A stretch of 64,000 bases of DNA from Verrucomicrobiota bacterium. GTDB taxonomy: Bacteria > Verrucomicrobiota > Verrucomicrobiia > Limisphaerales > J093. A program made the translations under genes and the position numbers. The DNA lies in contig JAOSKK010000002.1 in the NCBI GenBank assembly GCA_027493615.1, positions 124,001-188,000 of the forward strand. The letters run 5' to 3'. Below are positions 20,989 to 29,791 of this stretch, one piece after another (the first letter of the stretch is position 1; each line of letters begins with the position of its first letter). The notes beneath the pieces are model-generated. The model did no database searches. It was not told the origin of the DNA and saw only the letters and a list, made by a program, of their open reading frames with translations.

Positions 20989-22126
20989 CTAGTCCAGCGT
21001 CTGCCGATACCGTTTGATGCCCACCGTCAACACCACGGCCACAAACGCCGCCAGTGCTCCCAGCTCGGCCACTATCTCGGCCAGCCCGTTGCCCTTGAGC
21101 AGAATCCCGCGCGCAATCCGCAGGAAATGCGTCAACGGCAGCACCTCCCCCAGCATTTGCGCCCAGCCCGGCATGCCCCGAAACGGAAACATGAACCCGG
21201 ACAGCAGAATCGAGGGCAGAAAGAAGAAGATGGCCATCTGGACCGCCTGCAGTTGGTTGCGGGCAATCGTCGAGAACGTCACCCCCATCGCCAGATTCGC
21301 CGTGATGAACAGCAGGATCACCGCCAGCAGCAGCCCGAGGCTCCCCATCATCGGCACCCGGAACACCACCCGCGCCAGCACCAGGATCAATCCCACCTGC
21401 ACGTAGCCCACCAGGATGTACGGCACGATCTTGCCCACCATCACCTCGGTCGGCCGCGCCGGCGTCGAGAGCAGATTCTCCATCGTCCCCCGCTCCCGCT
21501 CGCGCGTGATCGCCAGCGCCGTGATGATCGTCAGCGTCATCGTGAGCACCACCCCCAGCAGGCCGGGCACGACGTTGTACTGCGTGATGATCTCCGGATT
21601 GTAATGCCGGTGCGCGCGCAGCTCCACCGGCCCCGGCCGCCCCCGCAGCCGCGCCAGCGCCCCCCAAATCCCGGTCAAACACCCGGCCCATCAACGACTC
21701 CAACGCCGCCACCGCATAGCCTGTCGCCGCCGGATCACTGGCATCCGCCTGCAACAACACGCTCGGCCGCTCCCCGCGCAGCAGTCGCCGCTCGAAGCCC
21801 TCCGGAATGTGCACCACGAACTGCACCGCCCCGCGCGTCAGCAGGTCCGTCACCTCCGCCTCGCTCCGCGCCTGGCGCACCAGGGTGAAGTACCCGCTGT
21901 TCCGCAACGCCCACAGCAGCGTCCGCCCAAACGGACTGTGGTCCGCCAGCAGCACCGCCGTCGGCAGATGCTTCGGGTTCATGTTGATGGCAAAACCGAA
22001 CAGGATGAGCTGCATCAGCGGAATGCCCACCATCATCCCGAACGTCATCCGGTCCCGTCGCATCTGGATGAACTCCTTCACGACGACGGCCCAGAACCGG
22101 GCGGGACTGAAGACGTGGTTCCTCAC
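20989..22126 (-). CDS. ABC-2 type transporter permease, YbhS/YbhR-like (one frameshift)
   Basis: MRNHVFSPARFWAVVVKEFIQMRRDRMTFGMM starts at 22126; the 'KEF.Q..RD..T' motif and following TM are diagnostic of YbhR/YbhS-type ABC-2 permeases. After an extracytoplasmic region and a frame change near 21665, five membrane segments follow (VVPGLLGVVLTMTLTIITALAITRERERGTMENLL ... FFFLPSILLSGFMFPFRGMP). About 379 codons, normal for the family (about 370). It pairs with the ATPase gene 22 bases upstream. Only one permease is present, whereas the E. coli system has two. Confidence 0.85.
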
Positions 22127-22381
22127 CGACCAGGCACCTCCTCCCCCTCAGCCGTAGTTGTCCCGGGCCGTCTGCATCAGGCTGATGAAGACGTGCTCCA
22201 GCCGCGTCTCGACGCGTTCCGCCCGGTGCGCGCCCCGCAGGAACGGCTCCAGCGCCCGCCCTAACCGCGCTTCGTCACGACCGCTCACGTGCAGCGTGTT
22301 GCCAAACGCCACGACCTGCTCGACGTCCGGCACCTGACGGAGCGTGGCGGCGAGGGCGGCGAGGTCCGGCCCGCTCACTCT

Positions 22382-22416
22382 CCATGAACCTGGCAGGGTT
22401 GGGCGCGCGCGGCAGC
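22382..22416 (+). repeat. Inverted repeat, transposase 3' side
   Basis: Begins CCATGAACCTGGCAGGG and ends GCGCGGCAGC; perfect reverse complement of 23962-23996. Confidence 0.9.
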
Positions 22417-22443
22417 GTCGGAGTCATGACTGATCCCCTTCGC

Positions 22444-23781
22444 TTACTGGGCCTTGGGGGCGGGCAGCACCGTAAGGCCGAGCTGCTTGGCCAGGCGGTG
22501 CAGCGTGCGCTGCTTGGTCTCGAGCACGCGGGCCTCGTAGCGGGCGAGCCCCGCCTCAACGAAGTCCAGGCCCTTAACCATCGTCTGCCAGATGAACACC
22601 GCCAGCTTGCGTGCCGTGGCGATGATCGCCACCAACCCACCACGGCGGGCGGCCATGCGGCGGTAGAAGCCGCCCAAGGCCATGTTCTTGCTCCGGGCCA
22701 GGCTGCGGGCCATGACACACAACAGGCGCCCCGCCCGGTTGCGTTTGCGTCCGGTCCCCCGGTGGCGTTTGCCACTCTGGTGGCTGCCCGGAGCCAGCCC
22801 CAGCCAGGAGGTAAAGTGCTTGGCCGTGGCCCAGGCTTTGAGATCCAGGCCGATCTCCCCGATCAACTGCAGTACGCTGTAGGAGGTGCAGGCCGGCAGG
22901 ACGGTGAGATCCCGCCCTCCACACAAACGCCGGATCAACTCGTCCAGGCCCGGGATGACCGGCGCGTGGAGACCCGGTCGCTTGCGAGCGACCGGTCCCG
23001 GAGAACCGGAGTCCGGGTCCTTCGCACCGGGGAGGGTCGCTTGCAGTGCCTGCAGCACCTGGTGGATCTGCGCGTCGCAAGCCGCGATCTGACCCTGGTA
23101 GTGCTTCCAGCTCTCCCAGGCTTGGCGCAGGGCGAAGAGGTGCTCCTCGGCCCAGGTCCCGCGCAGGGCTTCCTGCACCCGCTCGGCCTTGCGCTTCTGG
23201 ATTTGCGCATCGCACAACGCCAGCAAACGCAGCGGTTGGCGCTCGCCCGCCAGGATGGCTTCGATCACTGCCCGCCCGCTGACGCCCACCAGGTTGCTGA
23301 TCACGTCGTGGAGCTTGACGTTCATCCGTTCCAGCGCCTTCTGCATGTGCTGCACATGGCTGGCGGCCAGCGTCAGATGGTCCTGCCGCAACCGCAGGTA
23401 GTCCTGCAGCCGGCGGATGTGCGCCGGCGGCACAAAGCCGCCCCGCAACAACCCGTGGGCATGCAACGTCGCACCCCACTGGCAATCCTGCATGTCGGTC
23501 TTGCGCCCGGGCAGGTTGCGCGTGTGCTTGCCGTTGACCATGAGCACCCGCAGGCCGGCCGCCTCCAAAACCCCGTAGAGCGGCAGCCAGTACACGCCGG
23601 TAGCTTCCATCGCTACCGAGCGCACCCCCTGCGCCTGCAACCAGTCGCGCAGCCGGTGCAACTCGCCGGTCACGGCCCCGAAGACTTCCGGCCGTCCTCC
23701 GGCAATGGACACATGCATGTGTTCGCTGCCCACGTCCACGAAGGCAGCCTGCGAATCCAACACGGGCAAGGTGGTATTCAT
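22444..23781 (-). CDS. IS110-family transposase (DEDD recombinase)
   Basis: Intact 445-residue protein from ATG 23781. The N-terminal RuvC-like DEDD domain shows FVDVGSEHMHVSIAGG (first Asp), VAMEATGVYWLPLYGVLE (E-x-T-G-x-Y motif), VNGKHTRNLPGRKTDMQDCQW (the K-T-D-x-x-D pair). The C-terminal Transposase_20 domain has LIGEIGLDLKAW, FTSWLGLAPGSHQSGKRHRG and the tail serine region. IS110 recombinases integrate as circular intermediates without terminal inverted repeats and are guided by a bridge RNA from the element's non-coding end. No frameshift interrupts it, in contrast to its neighbours. It is read on the same strand as the ATPase it disrupts. Confidence 0.93.
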   Translation of the reverse strand: MNTTLPVLDSQAAFVDVGSEHMHVSIAGGRPEVFGAVTGELHRLRDWLQAQGVRSVAMEATGVYWLPLYGVLEAAGLRVLMVNGKHTRNLPGRKTDMQDCQWGATLHAHGLLRGGFVPPAHIRRLQDYLRLRQDHLTLAASHVQHMQKALERMNVKLHDVISNLVGVSGRAVIEAILAGERQPLRLLALCDAQIQKRKAERVQEALRGTWAEEHLFALRQAWESWKHYQGQIAACDAQIHQVLQALQATLPGAKDPDSGSPGPVARKRPGLHAPVIPGLDELIRRLCGGRDLTVLPACTSYSVLQLIGEIGLDLKAWATAKHFTSWLGLAPGSHQSGKRHRGTGRKRNRAGRLLCVMARSLARSKNMALGGFYRRMAARRGGLVAIIATARKLAVFIWQTMVKGLDFVEAGLARYEARVLETKQRTLHRLAKQLGLTVLPAPKAQ

Positions 23782-23961
23782 CGTGGTCCAAGTCGCGGCC
23801 GCCTCCCGCCCGAAGGCGTCCTTGAAAGGACAACCCTCTCCAACGGGATACACCGACCACCCGGCCGGTGCTCGCCAAACTGCGCAGTTGTCCGCCTCCG
23901 GAACCAGTCTTCCCACCGGGCATCCGATGGCACCACATCTAACGACGGTCACGCTGCGGGA
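23782..23961 (-). ncRNA. Candidate IS110 bridge-RNA region (5' non-coding end)
   Basis: The transposase is preceded by about 180 bases of IS sequence with no homology to protein families, whereas only 27 bases separate its stop from the other inverted repeat. In IS110-group elements the long non-coding end upstream of the transposase encodes the ~180-nt bridge RNA that pairs with target and donor. I did not fold it or locate guide loops; the call rests on position and length. Confidence 0.35.
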
Positions 23962-23996
23962 GCTGCCGCGCGCGCCCAACCCTGCCAGGTTCATGG
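23962..23996 (-). repeat. Inverted repeat, transposase 5' side
   Basis: Begins GCTGCCGCGCGCGCC and ends AGGTTCATGG on the plus strand; perfect reverse complement of 22382-22416. Confidence 0.9.
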
Positions 23997-24716
23997 CCTC
24001 TGAGCAGGTCCAAAAGGAACAGGACGCTTCCCATGTGCGGAGCCCCGACCCCGCGATCACCTGGTCCACGCTGCCCTGCGTGAGGAGGTTCCCGTACGCC
24101 AGGTAGGCCAGATGATGGCACCGCTCCGCCTCGTCCATGTAGTGCGTCGTGATCAACACGGTCAGCCCCCGCGCCGCCAACTGGTGGATCTCCTCCCAGA
24201 AATCCCGCCGCGCCTTCGGATCCACCCCCGCCGTCGGCTCGTCCAGCAGCAGCAGCTCGGGCTGATGGATCAAACACGCCGCCAGCGCCAGCCGCTGCTT
24301 CCATCCGCCCGACAGCGCGCCCGCAAGTTGCCGGCGTCGTTCCACCAACCCCAGCGCCTCGAGGCTCCGGTTCACCGCCGCCTTGCGGCCCGGCACCCCG
24401 TGGATCCGCGCCACAAAGTCCAGATTCTCCTCCAGGCTCAGGTCCTCGTAGAAGCTGAACCGCTGCGTCAGGTAGCCCACGCGCTTCTTGATCTCCCGCG
24501 CCTGCGTGCGCAGATCCCACCCCAGACACGATCCCGTGCCGGCATCCGGCGTGAGCAGGCCGCAAAGCATCCGCAGGAACGTCGTCTTGCCGCTGCCGTT
24601 CGGTCCCAGGAACCCGTAGATCTGCCCGCGCGGCACGCGCAGCGCCACGTCGTTCACCACCACCCGGTTCCCGTACCGCTTGGTGATGCCCTGCACCTCA
24701 ATGGCCATCGCCACGC

Positions 24717-25716
24717 TCACGGCGCCCACTTCACCTCCGCTGGCTGTCCCGGATGCCAGCGCGGCGCCTCCTTCACGGACGGATGCGCCTCCACCATGAA
24801 CACCAGCTTGGCCCGGTTCTCCCGGCTGTAGATCACCGGCGGCGTAAACTCGGGCTGCGTCGACACGTACCGGATCGTCGCCTCCACCGGCGTCGGCTCC
24901 CCGCCCAGCGTCACCGCCACCTTCGCCCCGATCTTCACCCGCCCAAGCTCGGGTTCGGGCACGAAGAACCGGACCTTGACATTCCCGGGCGGGAGCAGCG
25001 CCACCACCGGCATCCCCGCCGCCACATACTCGCCCGGCCGATAAAGCGTCTCGTGCACGCGCGCTGCCACGGGGGCCGTCTGCTGCTTCTGATCCAACGC
25101 CCAGCGCGCCCGGGCCAACGCCGCCACGCGGGATTCCCGCTCCGCTTCCGCCGCCTGGATCGCGTCCTCGCGTGCCCCCAACCGGGCCGTGTCCAGTTCC
25201 GCCCGCAACGACGCCAGCAGGGCGACATCGGCGTCCCGCCGCGCCACGGCGACGTCCAGTTCCGCCGGCGCGATCACCTGGTTGTCCCGAAGCTGCTCCT
25301 GACGGCGCAGCTCGGTCTCGGCCAGCGCCAGTCGCGCGACCATCTCCTGCACCCGCGCCTCGAGCACCGCCAGCTCCGACGGCCGCCGCCCCTTGCGCAA
25401 GTCGGCCAGCCGATGGTCCGCCTCCGCCAGCCGGCTCTCCGCCTCCTGCACGGCCGCCATCTCGACCTCCGACTCGAGCGCGAACAACGCCTGCCCGCCG
25501 GCCACCTCCGCCCCCCGCGTCACCTCAAGCCGGGTCAGGCGCCCCGCCAACGGCGCGGCCACATACACATACTCGCCCTCCACGTAGCCGGCGTGCACCC
25601 TCCTCCGGCGGCGCACAGCCCGCCAGCAGCCCCAGGGCAGCCCCCACCGCCGCCCGGCAGACCGCCGGACGGGCCGCCGGCAGCCCCCACCGGCCGGTGA
25701 ACCAGAAGCACCACAT
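24717..25716 (-). CDS. Lipoprotein HlyD/YbhG-type membrane fusion protein of the ABC exporter (one frameshift)
   Basis: From ATG 25716 the protein begins [17 protein letters not shown] and has a signal peptide ending in lipobox LLAGC (about residue 33-37), predicting a lipid-anchored periplasmic protein. After a shift near 25605 it continues [29 protein letters not shown] (lipoyl domain), a long coiled coil with [24 protein letters not shown], and a barrel domain [21 protein letters not shown]. About 333 residues matches YbhG-type adaptors (about 330). It would couple the ATPase/permease pair to a TolC-type channel. First gene of the minus-strand operon, divergent from the TetR gene. Confidence 0.85.
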
Positions 25717-25764
25717 GATCAGCGCGCGAACCACTGCAACGGGCGCGAGAAAACAAGAAAGCGG

Positions 25765-25788
25765 TTGACGTGTCAAACAATCGTTTTA
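25765..25788. promoter_or_regulatory. Candidate TetR operator between tetR and the exporter operon
   Basis: Perfect palindrome TTGAC-GT-GTCAA (25765-25776) overlapped by AAAC-AATC-GTTT (25774-25785) in the 88-base gap between divergent genes. This AT-rich island is where a local TetR repressor would bind to control both directions. Confidence 0.5.
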
Positions 25789-25804
25789 AACATCCGCTTC
25801 AAAC

Positions 25805-26687
25805 ATGACGACTGCCGCCGCCGCCCCGCCCCCGCCGCCACCCGCGCCGCCCTCCTCGCAGCCGCCGGCGAGGTGTTCGCCGAACACGGCTACCACGCCG
25901 CCACCGTCCGCGACATCTGCCGCCGCGCCGGCGCCAACGTCGCCGCCGTCAACTACCACTTCGGCGACAAGGAACGCCTCTACGTCGAGGTCCTCCGCCA
26001 CGCCATGACCCGCGCCCACGCCCGCCACCCCTTCGACGGCGGCACCGACCCCCGCCGCCCCCGCCCCGAACGCCTCCGCGCCTTCATCTTCCACTTCCTG
26101 GGCCGCTTCCTGGACACCCACGCCGAATCCTGGCTCCGGCCGCCTCATGGCCAAGGAGATGATCGATCCGAGCCCCCGCCCTCGACCTCATGATCGCCGA
26201 GCGTATCCAGCCCATGGCCGACCAACTGCGCACCATCGTCCGCGCCATCGTCGGCCCCGACTGCCCCGAGGAATCCCTCCGTCTCTGCGGCTTCAGCATC
26301 GTCAGCCAATGCCTGTTCTACAACCACTGCCGTTCCGTCGTGACGCGCCTTTTCCCCGACCAACCCCCTTGCCCCGCCGCCCTCGACCGCCTGGCTGACC
26401 ACATCACCCAATTCTCCCTGGCCGCCCTCCAACACTTCCCACGTCCCCGCCCCCTCCCTGGTCGCCGCCGCCATTCCCCGAAGCCGTCCGTCCGAACCCA
26501 GACCCAAGCCGCTCTTCCCCCTGCCGCGCATGAAACCGCCCGCCCTCTCCTTCAACCCCGCCCTGAACCGAGCACGAAAAGCGGCGGTGAACCCCCGCAC
26601 TCCATACGCTGCGCGATTCGCGGAGCCCGTGCGTCCTGGCGAGACTCGAGCCGGCTGTGCCCCCGGGCATCCTGGAACTTCCCTTGA
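25805..26687 (+). CDS. TetR-family regulator, CecR (YbiH)-like, DUF1956-type C-terminus (frameshifts)
   Basis: The N-terminal helix-turn-helix reads [52 protein letters not shown], typical of TetR. The C-terminal part [23 protein letters not shown] and [25 protein letters not shown] matches the CecR/DUF1956 ligand domain. In E. coli CecR lies beside and controls ybhGFSR, the same partner genes as here. I prefer ATG 25805, which needs a correction in the C-rich stretch near 25830; the alternative TTG 25765 falls inside the putative operator. A second shift lies near 26140. The frame stays open to 26687, but the last ~40 codons are in dispersed repeat D, so the true end is probably nearer 26440-26533. 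Confidence 0.8.
26572..26612 (+). repeat. Dispersed repeat D, copy 1
   Basis: GCACGAAAAGCGGCGGTGAA then CCCCCGCACTCCATACGCT; the second copy is at 38161-38206. Located between the TetR and TolC genes. Confidence 0.6.
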
Positions 26688-26697
26688 CCTTTGGCCT

Positions 26698-28209
26698 ATG
26701 AGCTTTGAGCTTCCCCCTTCGTCCTTTGCCCCACCCCGCCCACGGCCGCGCGGCAAGGTCGGCAAGCCAGGGCTCCTTCGCTCTCTTGCCCGGTGGGTGG
26801 CCCTGCTGGCCGCGCTCGCCGGCGCGGCCGCCGAACCGCCCCCTACCACCGCGCCCACCAACGCCTTGCCGTGGCCCGACCGGCCGCTTGGCCTGGCTGA
26901 CTGCCTGGAGATTGCCGGACAACAGAACCCCCGCGGTGCGCAAGAGTCAGCAGGACCTTGAGATCGCCCACGGCCTCAGCCTGCAGACCCGCGCCATTGT
27001 GCTGCCCAAGCTGCGCGCCGCCGGCGACTATGGCGTCCGCGGCGACAGCGCGGTCGACCGTCTCGAGATCCCTCCCGGCTTCCTGTTCCCGGAAGGCATG
27101 CCGGTCATCGACCCGGGCACGGAGAACTGGACCGTGGGCGTCCGGCTCGTGCAATCCGTCTTCGAAGGTGGGCGCATGCGTTCCTCGCTGCGCACAGCGC
27201 GGCTCTTACGGGAACAGGCCTTGGCCCGGCACCAGGCTGTGCTGGCCGACACCGCGGCCGAGGTGCGGGTGGCCTTCTACAACGCCCTGCTCGCCGAGCA
27301 GGAGATCGCGGTCAGCCTGGCCTCCGTCGAGTTGCTCGAGCGGGAGCTGGCGGACAGCGAGCGCCGGTTTCGGGCGGGCACCGTGCCGCGCTTCAACGTC
27401 CTGCGCGCCGAGGTCGAGCTGGCCAACGCGCAGCCGCGGGTCTCGCGCGCCCGCAACGCGTACCGCATCGCCAAGAACGTGCTCGTGAACCGCCTCGGGT
27501 ACCGCGTCCCGCCGGAGATCTGGGACGACCTGCCGCTGGAGCTCGCCGGCACCCTCGATCTCCACGCCTCGCCATTGCCGTGCCGGAGGCTGTGGCCCGC
27601 GCTCTCGAGCGACGTCCGGAACTGGTCGCGTTGCGCCACGCCGAAGCCCTCCAGCGCGAAGGCGTCACCAGCGCCCGGGCCGGTTACCTCCCCCGGCTCG
27701 AAGGCTATGTGGGTTACGGGGCGCGCAAGTCCATGTTCTCGCCCGAGGTCGGCGACGAGGTGCACGGCTGGGAGGCCGGCGTGCAGGCGGTCTGGAACGC
27801 CTTTGACGGCGCCCACACGCGCGGCAAGGTCGTCGAAGCCCGGGCACGACTGGAACAGGCCGAGGTCGAGCGCGACGATGCGGCGCGCAACATCGAGCTC
27901 GAAGTCCGCACCGCCTACTCGTCGCTGGTCGAGGCGTGGGAGGTTCGCGAATCGCAGCAGAAGACGGTCGAGCAGGCGGAGGAAGCCCTGCGCCTGGCCG
28001 TGTCCCGCGCCGAGGCCGGCGCCGGCACCCAACTGGACGTCCTCGGCGCGCAGACCGCGCTGACCGAGGCGCGGACCACGCGCATCCGGGCCTTGCGCGA
28101 ATACGCCGTCGCCCGCACCCGCCTCGAACGGGCCATCGGCGCCTACGTCCCCACCCTGGTCGAGGAAGGCACCGCCGCCGCTTCCCCCGTGAACGGTAAT
28201 CCAGACTGA
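26698..28209 (+). CDS. TolC-family outer membrane efflux channel (two frameshifts)
   Basis: ATG 26698 gives an N-terminus with a hydrophobic segment ending AALAGAAAEPPP, consistent with a signal peptide; the first residues MSFELPPSSF come from a repeat-like 'GAGCTTTGAGCTT' tract also seen at 38527 and 40257, so a later start is possible. The body shows the TolC duplication: VRVAFYNALLAEQEIAVSLASVELLERELADSERRFRAGTVPRFNVLRAEVELANAQ and VRTAYSSLVEAWEVRESQQKTVEQAEEALRLAVSRAEAGAGTQLDVLGAQTALTEARTTRIRALREYAVARTRLERAIG. Frame breaks near 26930 and 27570. About 500 codons, normal. It forms the outer-membrane duct for the ABC and/or RND system across the divergent promoter. Confidence 0.85.
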
Positions 28210-28391
28210 CGAATGAAAAATGCGGAGGCGCATCCAGCCTGGTCGGTGCATGACCCCGCCGCAGACCCATCAGGACCACCTCACTTCCCCAATCCCTCTG
28301 TTCGTAATCGGCGGAGAAACCCCCGTCCACTGAATCCTCCGCATATTTCGAACATCGGGGATTGGGCCGAGGGGGCGCTCCTTGAACCTGT

Positions 28392-28447
28392 GGTGCGGGC
28401 GTCCCGCCTGCACCCTCCGTGGTTCATGGCCCCTGAGCGGGTCCGGC
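28392..28447 (+). repeat. Hairpin repeat B, copy 1
   Basis: Stem GGTGCGGGC, five-base loop, GCCTGCACC (28392-28414), followed by CTCCGTGGTTCATGGCCCCT and GAGCGGGTCCGG. Lies in the 310-base gap between tolC and ruvX, which otherwise shows no gene. Confidence 0.7.
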
Positions 28448-28506
28448 AACCGCCGTCCGTCGTGCTCCCGCCTGGAAAAGCCATCGTCAACCGGCGGACC
28501 TTTCGT

Positions 28507-28512
28507 TAGCCT
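28507..28512 (+). promoter_or_regulatory. Candidate -10 element of ruvX (leaderless geometry)
   Basis: TAGCCT ends seven bases before the ruvX ATG. No convincing -35 hexamer is seen. Confidence 0.35.
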
Positions 28513-28519
28513 CCCGCCC

Positions 28520-28930
28520 ATGCGCGTTCTCGCCCTGGACCATGGCACGGTGCGGATCGGCGTGGCGATCAGCGACGAGCTGGGCATGATTGCCACTCCG
28601 CTCGAGTTCATCCCCGCCGAACCTTTCGCGGCTTTCCTCGACCGGCTCAAGGCGCTCCTTCGCGAGAAGGAGGTCGAACTGATCCTCGTGGGCATGCCGC
28701 GCAACCTCGATGGCAGCTACGGCCCGGCGGCGTTGCAGGTGCAACAGTTCGTCGCGGTGCTCAAGGAGGCGCTCACGGTCCCGATCCAGACCTGGGACGA
28801 GCGGCTCACCTCCGCCCAGGCCAACCGATTCCTCGTCGAGGGCAACGTCCGCCGCGACCAGCGGAAGGACAAGGTGGACAAGCTGGCCGCCGCGCTCCTC
28901 CTCCAGAGCTGGCTCGACCACCGGAGCTGA
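28520..28930 (+). CDS. ruvX: RuvX/YqgF-family putative Holliday junction resolvase / pre-16S rRNA nuclease
   Basis: Intact 136-residue protein of typical size. RNase-H-like fold motifs: MRVLALDHGTVRIGVAISDE (first Asp), VELILVGMPRNLDGSYG, TWDERLTSAQANRFL (second acidic) and DKLAAALLLQSWLD (terminal Asp). YqgF proteins process the 5' end of 16S rRNA in E. coli and resemble resolvases. Start is at ATG 28520 because homology begins there; the frame extends upstream through repeat B. truA follows 13 bases later. Confidence 0.92.
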   Translation: MRVLALDHGTVRIGVAISDELGMIATPLEFIPAEPFAAFLDRLKALLREKEVELILVGMPRNLDGSYGPAALQVQQFVAVLKEALTVPIQTWDERLTSAQANRFLVEGNVRRDQRKDKVDKLAAALLLQSWLDHRS

Positions 28931-28943
28931 ACGGCGGCAACCT

Positions 28944-29791
28944 GTGGCCCACGCCGTCTCCCATCCGGCTGTTGCCCATCCGGTGCGACTCCGGCTGACC
29001 CTTGCGTTCGAAGGCACCCACTATGCGGGTTGGCAACACCAGACATCCGGTGTGGCAGTTCAGGAGGTTGTCGAGCACGCCCTCGCGCGACTGTTCCCCT
29101 CACGTCCCCGACTCCAGGGATCCAGCCGCACCGACAGCGGCGTGCATGCCCTCGGCCTCGTCGCGCACTGCGACGTCCCGCGCACCGAGTTCCGCTTCCC
29201 CCAGCCAAACTCCTCCTGGCCCTGAACGCCCACCTGCCAGAGGACATCCGCGTCCTGGCCGCCCGCCGCGTCCCCGTCGGCTTCCACGCCCGCTTCGATG
29301 CGCGCGGCAAGCAATACCGCTACTTGGTCTGGAACCACCCCGCCTCCAACCCCCTGCAACGTCACCTGACCTGGCACGTGCCCCGCACGCTGAACCTGGC
29401 GGCGATGCGCCATGCGGCCCGCATTTTCCTCGGCACGCACGATTTTCGGGCCTTCACCGCCAACCGCGGCGTCCCCCTCGACGACGCCGTCCGTACACTC
29501 ACCCGCTGCGACGTGCAACGCCGCGGCCCGCTGCTCACCTTCGTCATCGAGGGCAACGGCTTCCTCTACAAGATGTGCCGCGCCATCGTTGGCACCCTCG
29601 TCCAGCTCGGTCTGGGCCGCCTCACCCCCGCCGACCTCGAACGCATCCTCGCCAGCCGCGACCGCCGCACCGCCGGCATGACCGCGCCCGCCCACGGCCT
29701 CGTGCTGTGGCGGGTGCGCTACGCCCCGGCCAAGCGCCGCGGCGTCACCCCCGCGGCCGCCCCCGATGCACGTCGTCCTGCTCGAACCTGA
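28944..29791 (+). CDS. truA: tRNA pseudouridine(38-40) synthase (one frameshift)
   Basis: RLRLTLAFEGTHYAGWQHQ and the catalytic loop QGSSRTDSGVHALG (Asp in R-T-D-x-G-V-H-A, about residue 62) identify TruA. The second half has FDARGKQYRYLVWN, TRCDVQRRGPLLTFVIEGNGFLYKMCRAIVGTLVQLGLGRL. The frame breaks near 29205 (PQPNS | KLLLALNAHLPEDI). Start is GTG 28944; GTG 28983 is equally possible. It isomerises uridines 38-40 in the anticodon stem-loop. The 3' end overlaps trmL by 26 bases, indicating cotranscription. Confidence 0.9.

Larger units (their letters stand above)
22382..23996 (-). mobile_element. IS110-family insertion sequence with 35-bp inverted repeats
   Basis: A 1615-base segment bounded by perfect inverted repeats at 22382-22416 and 23962-23996, with one intact transposase on the minus strand. 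It splits the ABC ATPase gene. Outside the right repeat, 23997-24031 matches the tail of dispersed repeat B (38490-38524, 40220-40254), so the inserted unit may be larger (22382-24031) or the IS may have landed in a repeat copy. No clear target duplication is visible, as usual for IS110. Confidence 0.8.
22148..24708 (-). pseudogene. ABC transporter ATPase (YbhF/DrrA-like) interrupted by an IS110-family element
   Basis: The N-terminal part runs from ATG 24708 to about 24034 (225 codons): Walker [15 protein letters not shown]-loop YLTQRFSFY, signature ALSGGWKQRLALA, Walker B ELLLLDEPTAGVDP and H-loop LITTHYMDEAERC. The C-terminal 77 codons resume at about 22381 (VSGPDLAALAATLRQVPDVEQVV...) and stop at 22148. 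Joining TGGGA at the right edge to GTGAGC at the left edge restores one ATPase of about 302 residues, a normal length. The insertion lies after all nucleotide-binding motifs. The upstream part stays in frame through the element into the transposase, giving a 755-codon run-on ORF. The start at 24708 lies nine bases after the MFP stop. Confidence 0.85.

Noticed and set aside
22384..24003. Long plus-strand ORF of 539 codons opposite the transposase
   Set aside because: It is the antisense of an intact IS110 transposase, with low-complexity composition and no family motifs.
22444..24708. A genuine ABC-ATPase/transposase fusion protein
   Set aside because: The ATPase C-terminus is intact on the far side of the element, so the fused frame is a chance result of insertion.
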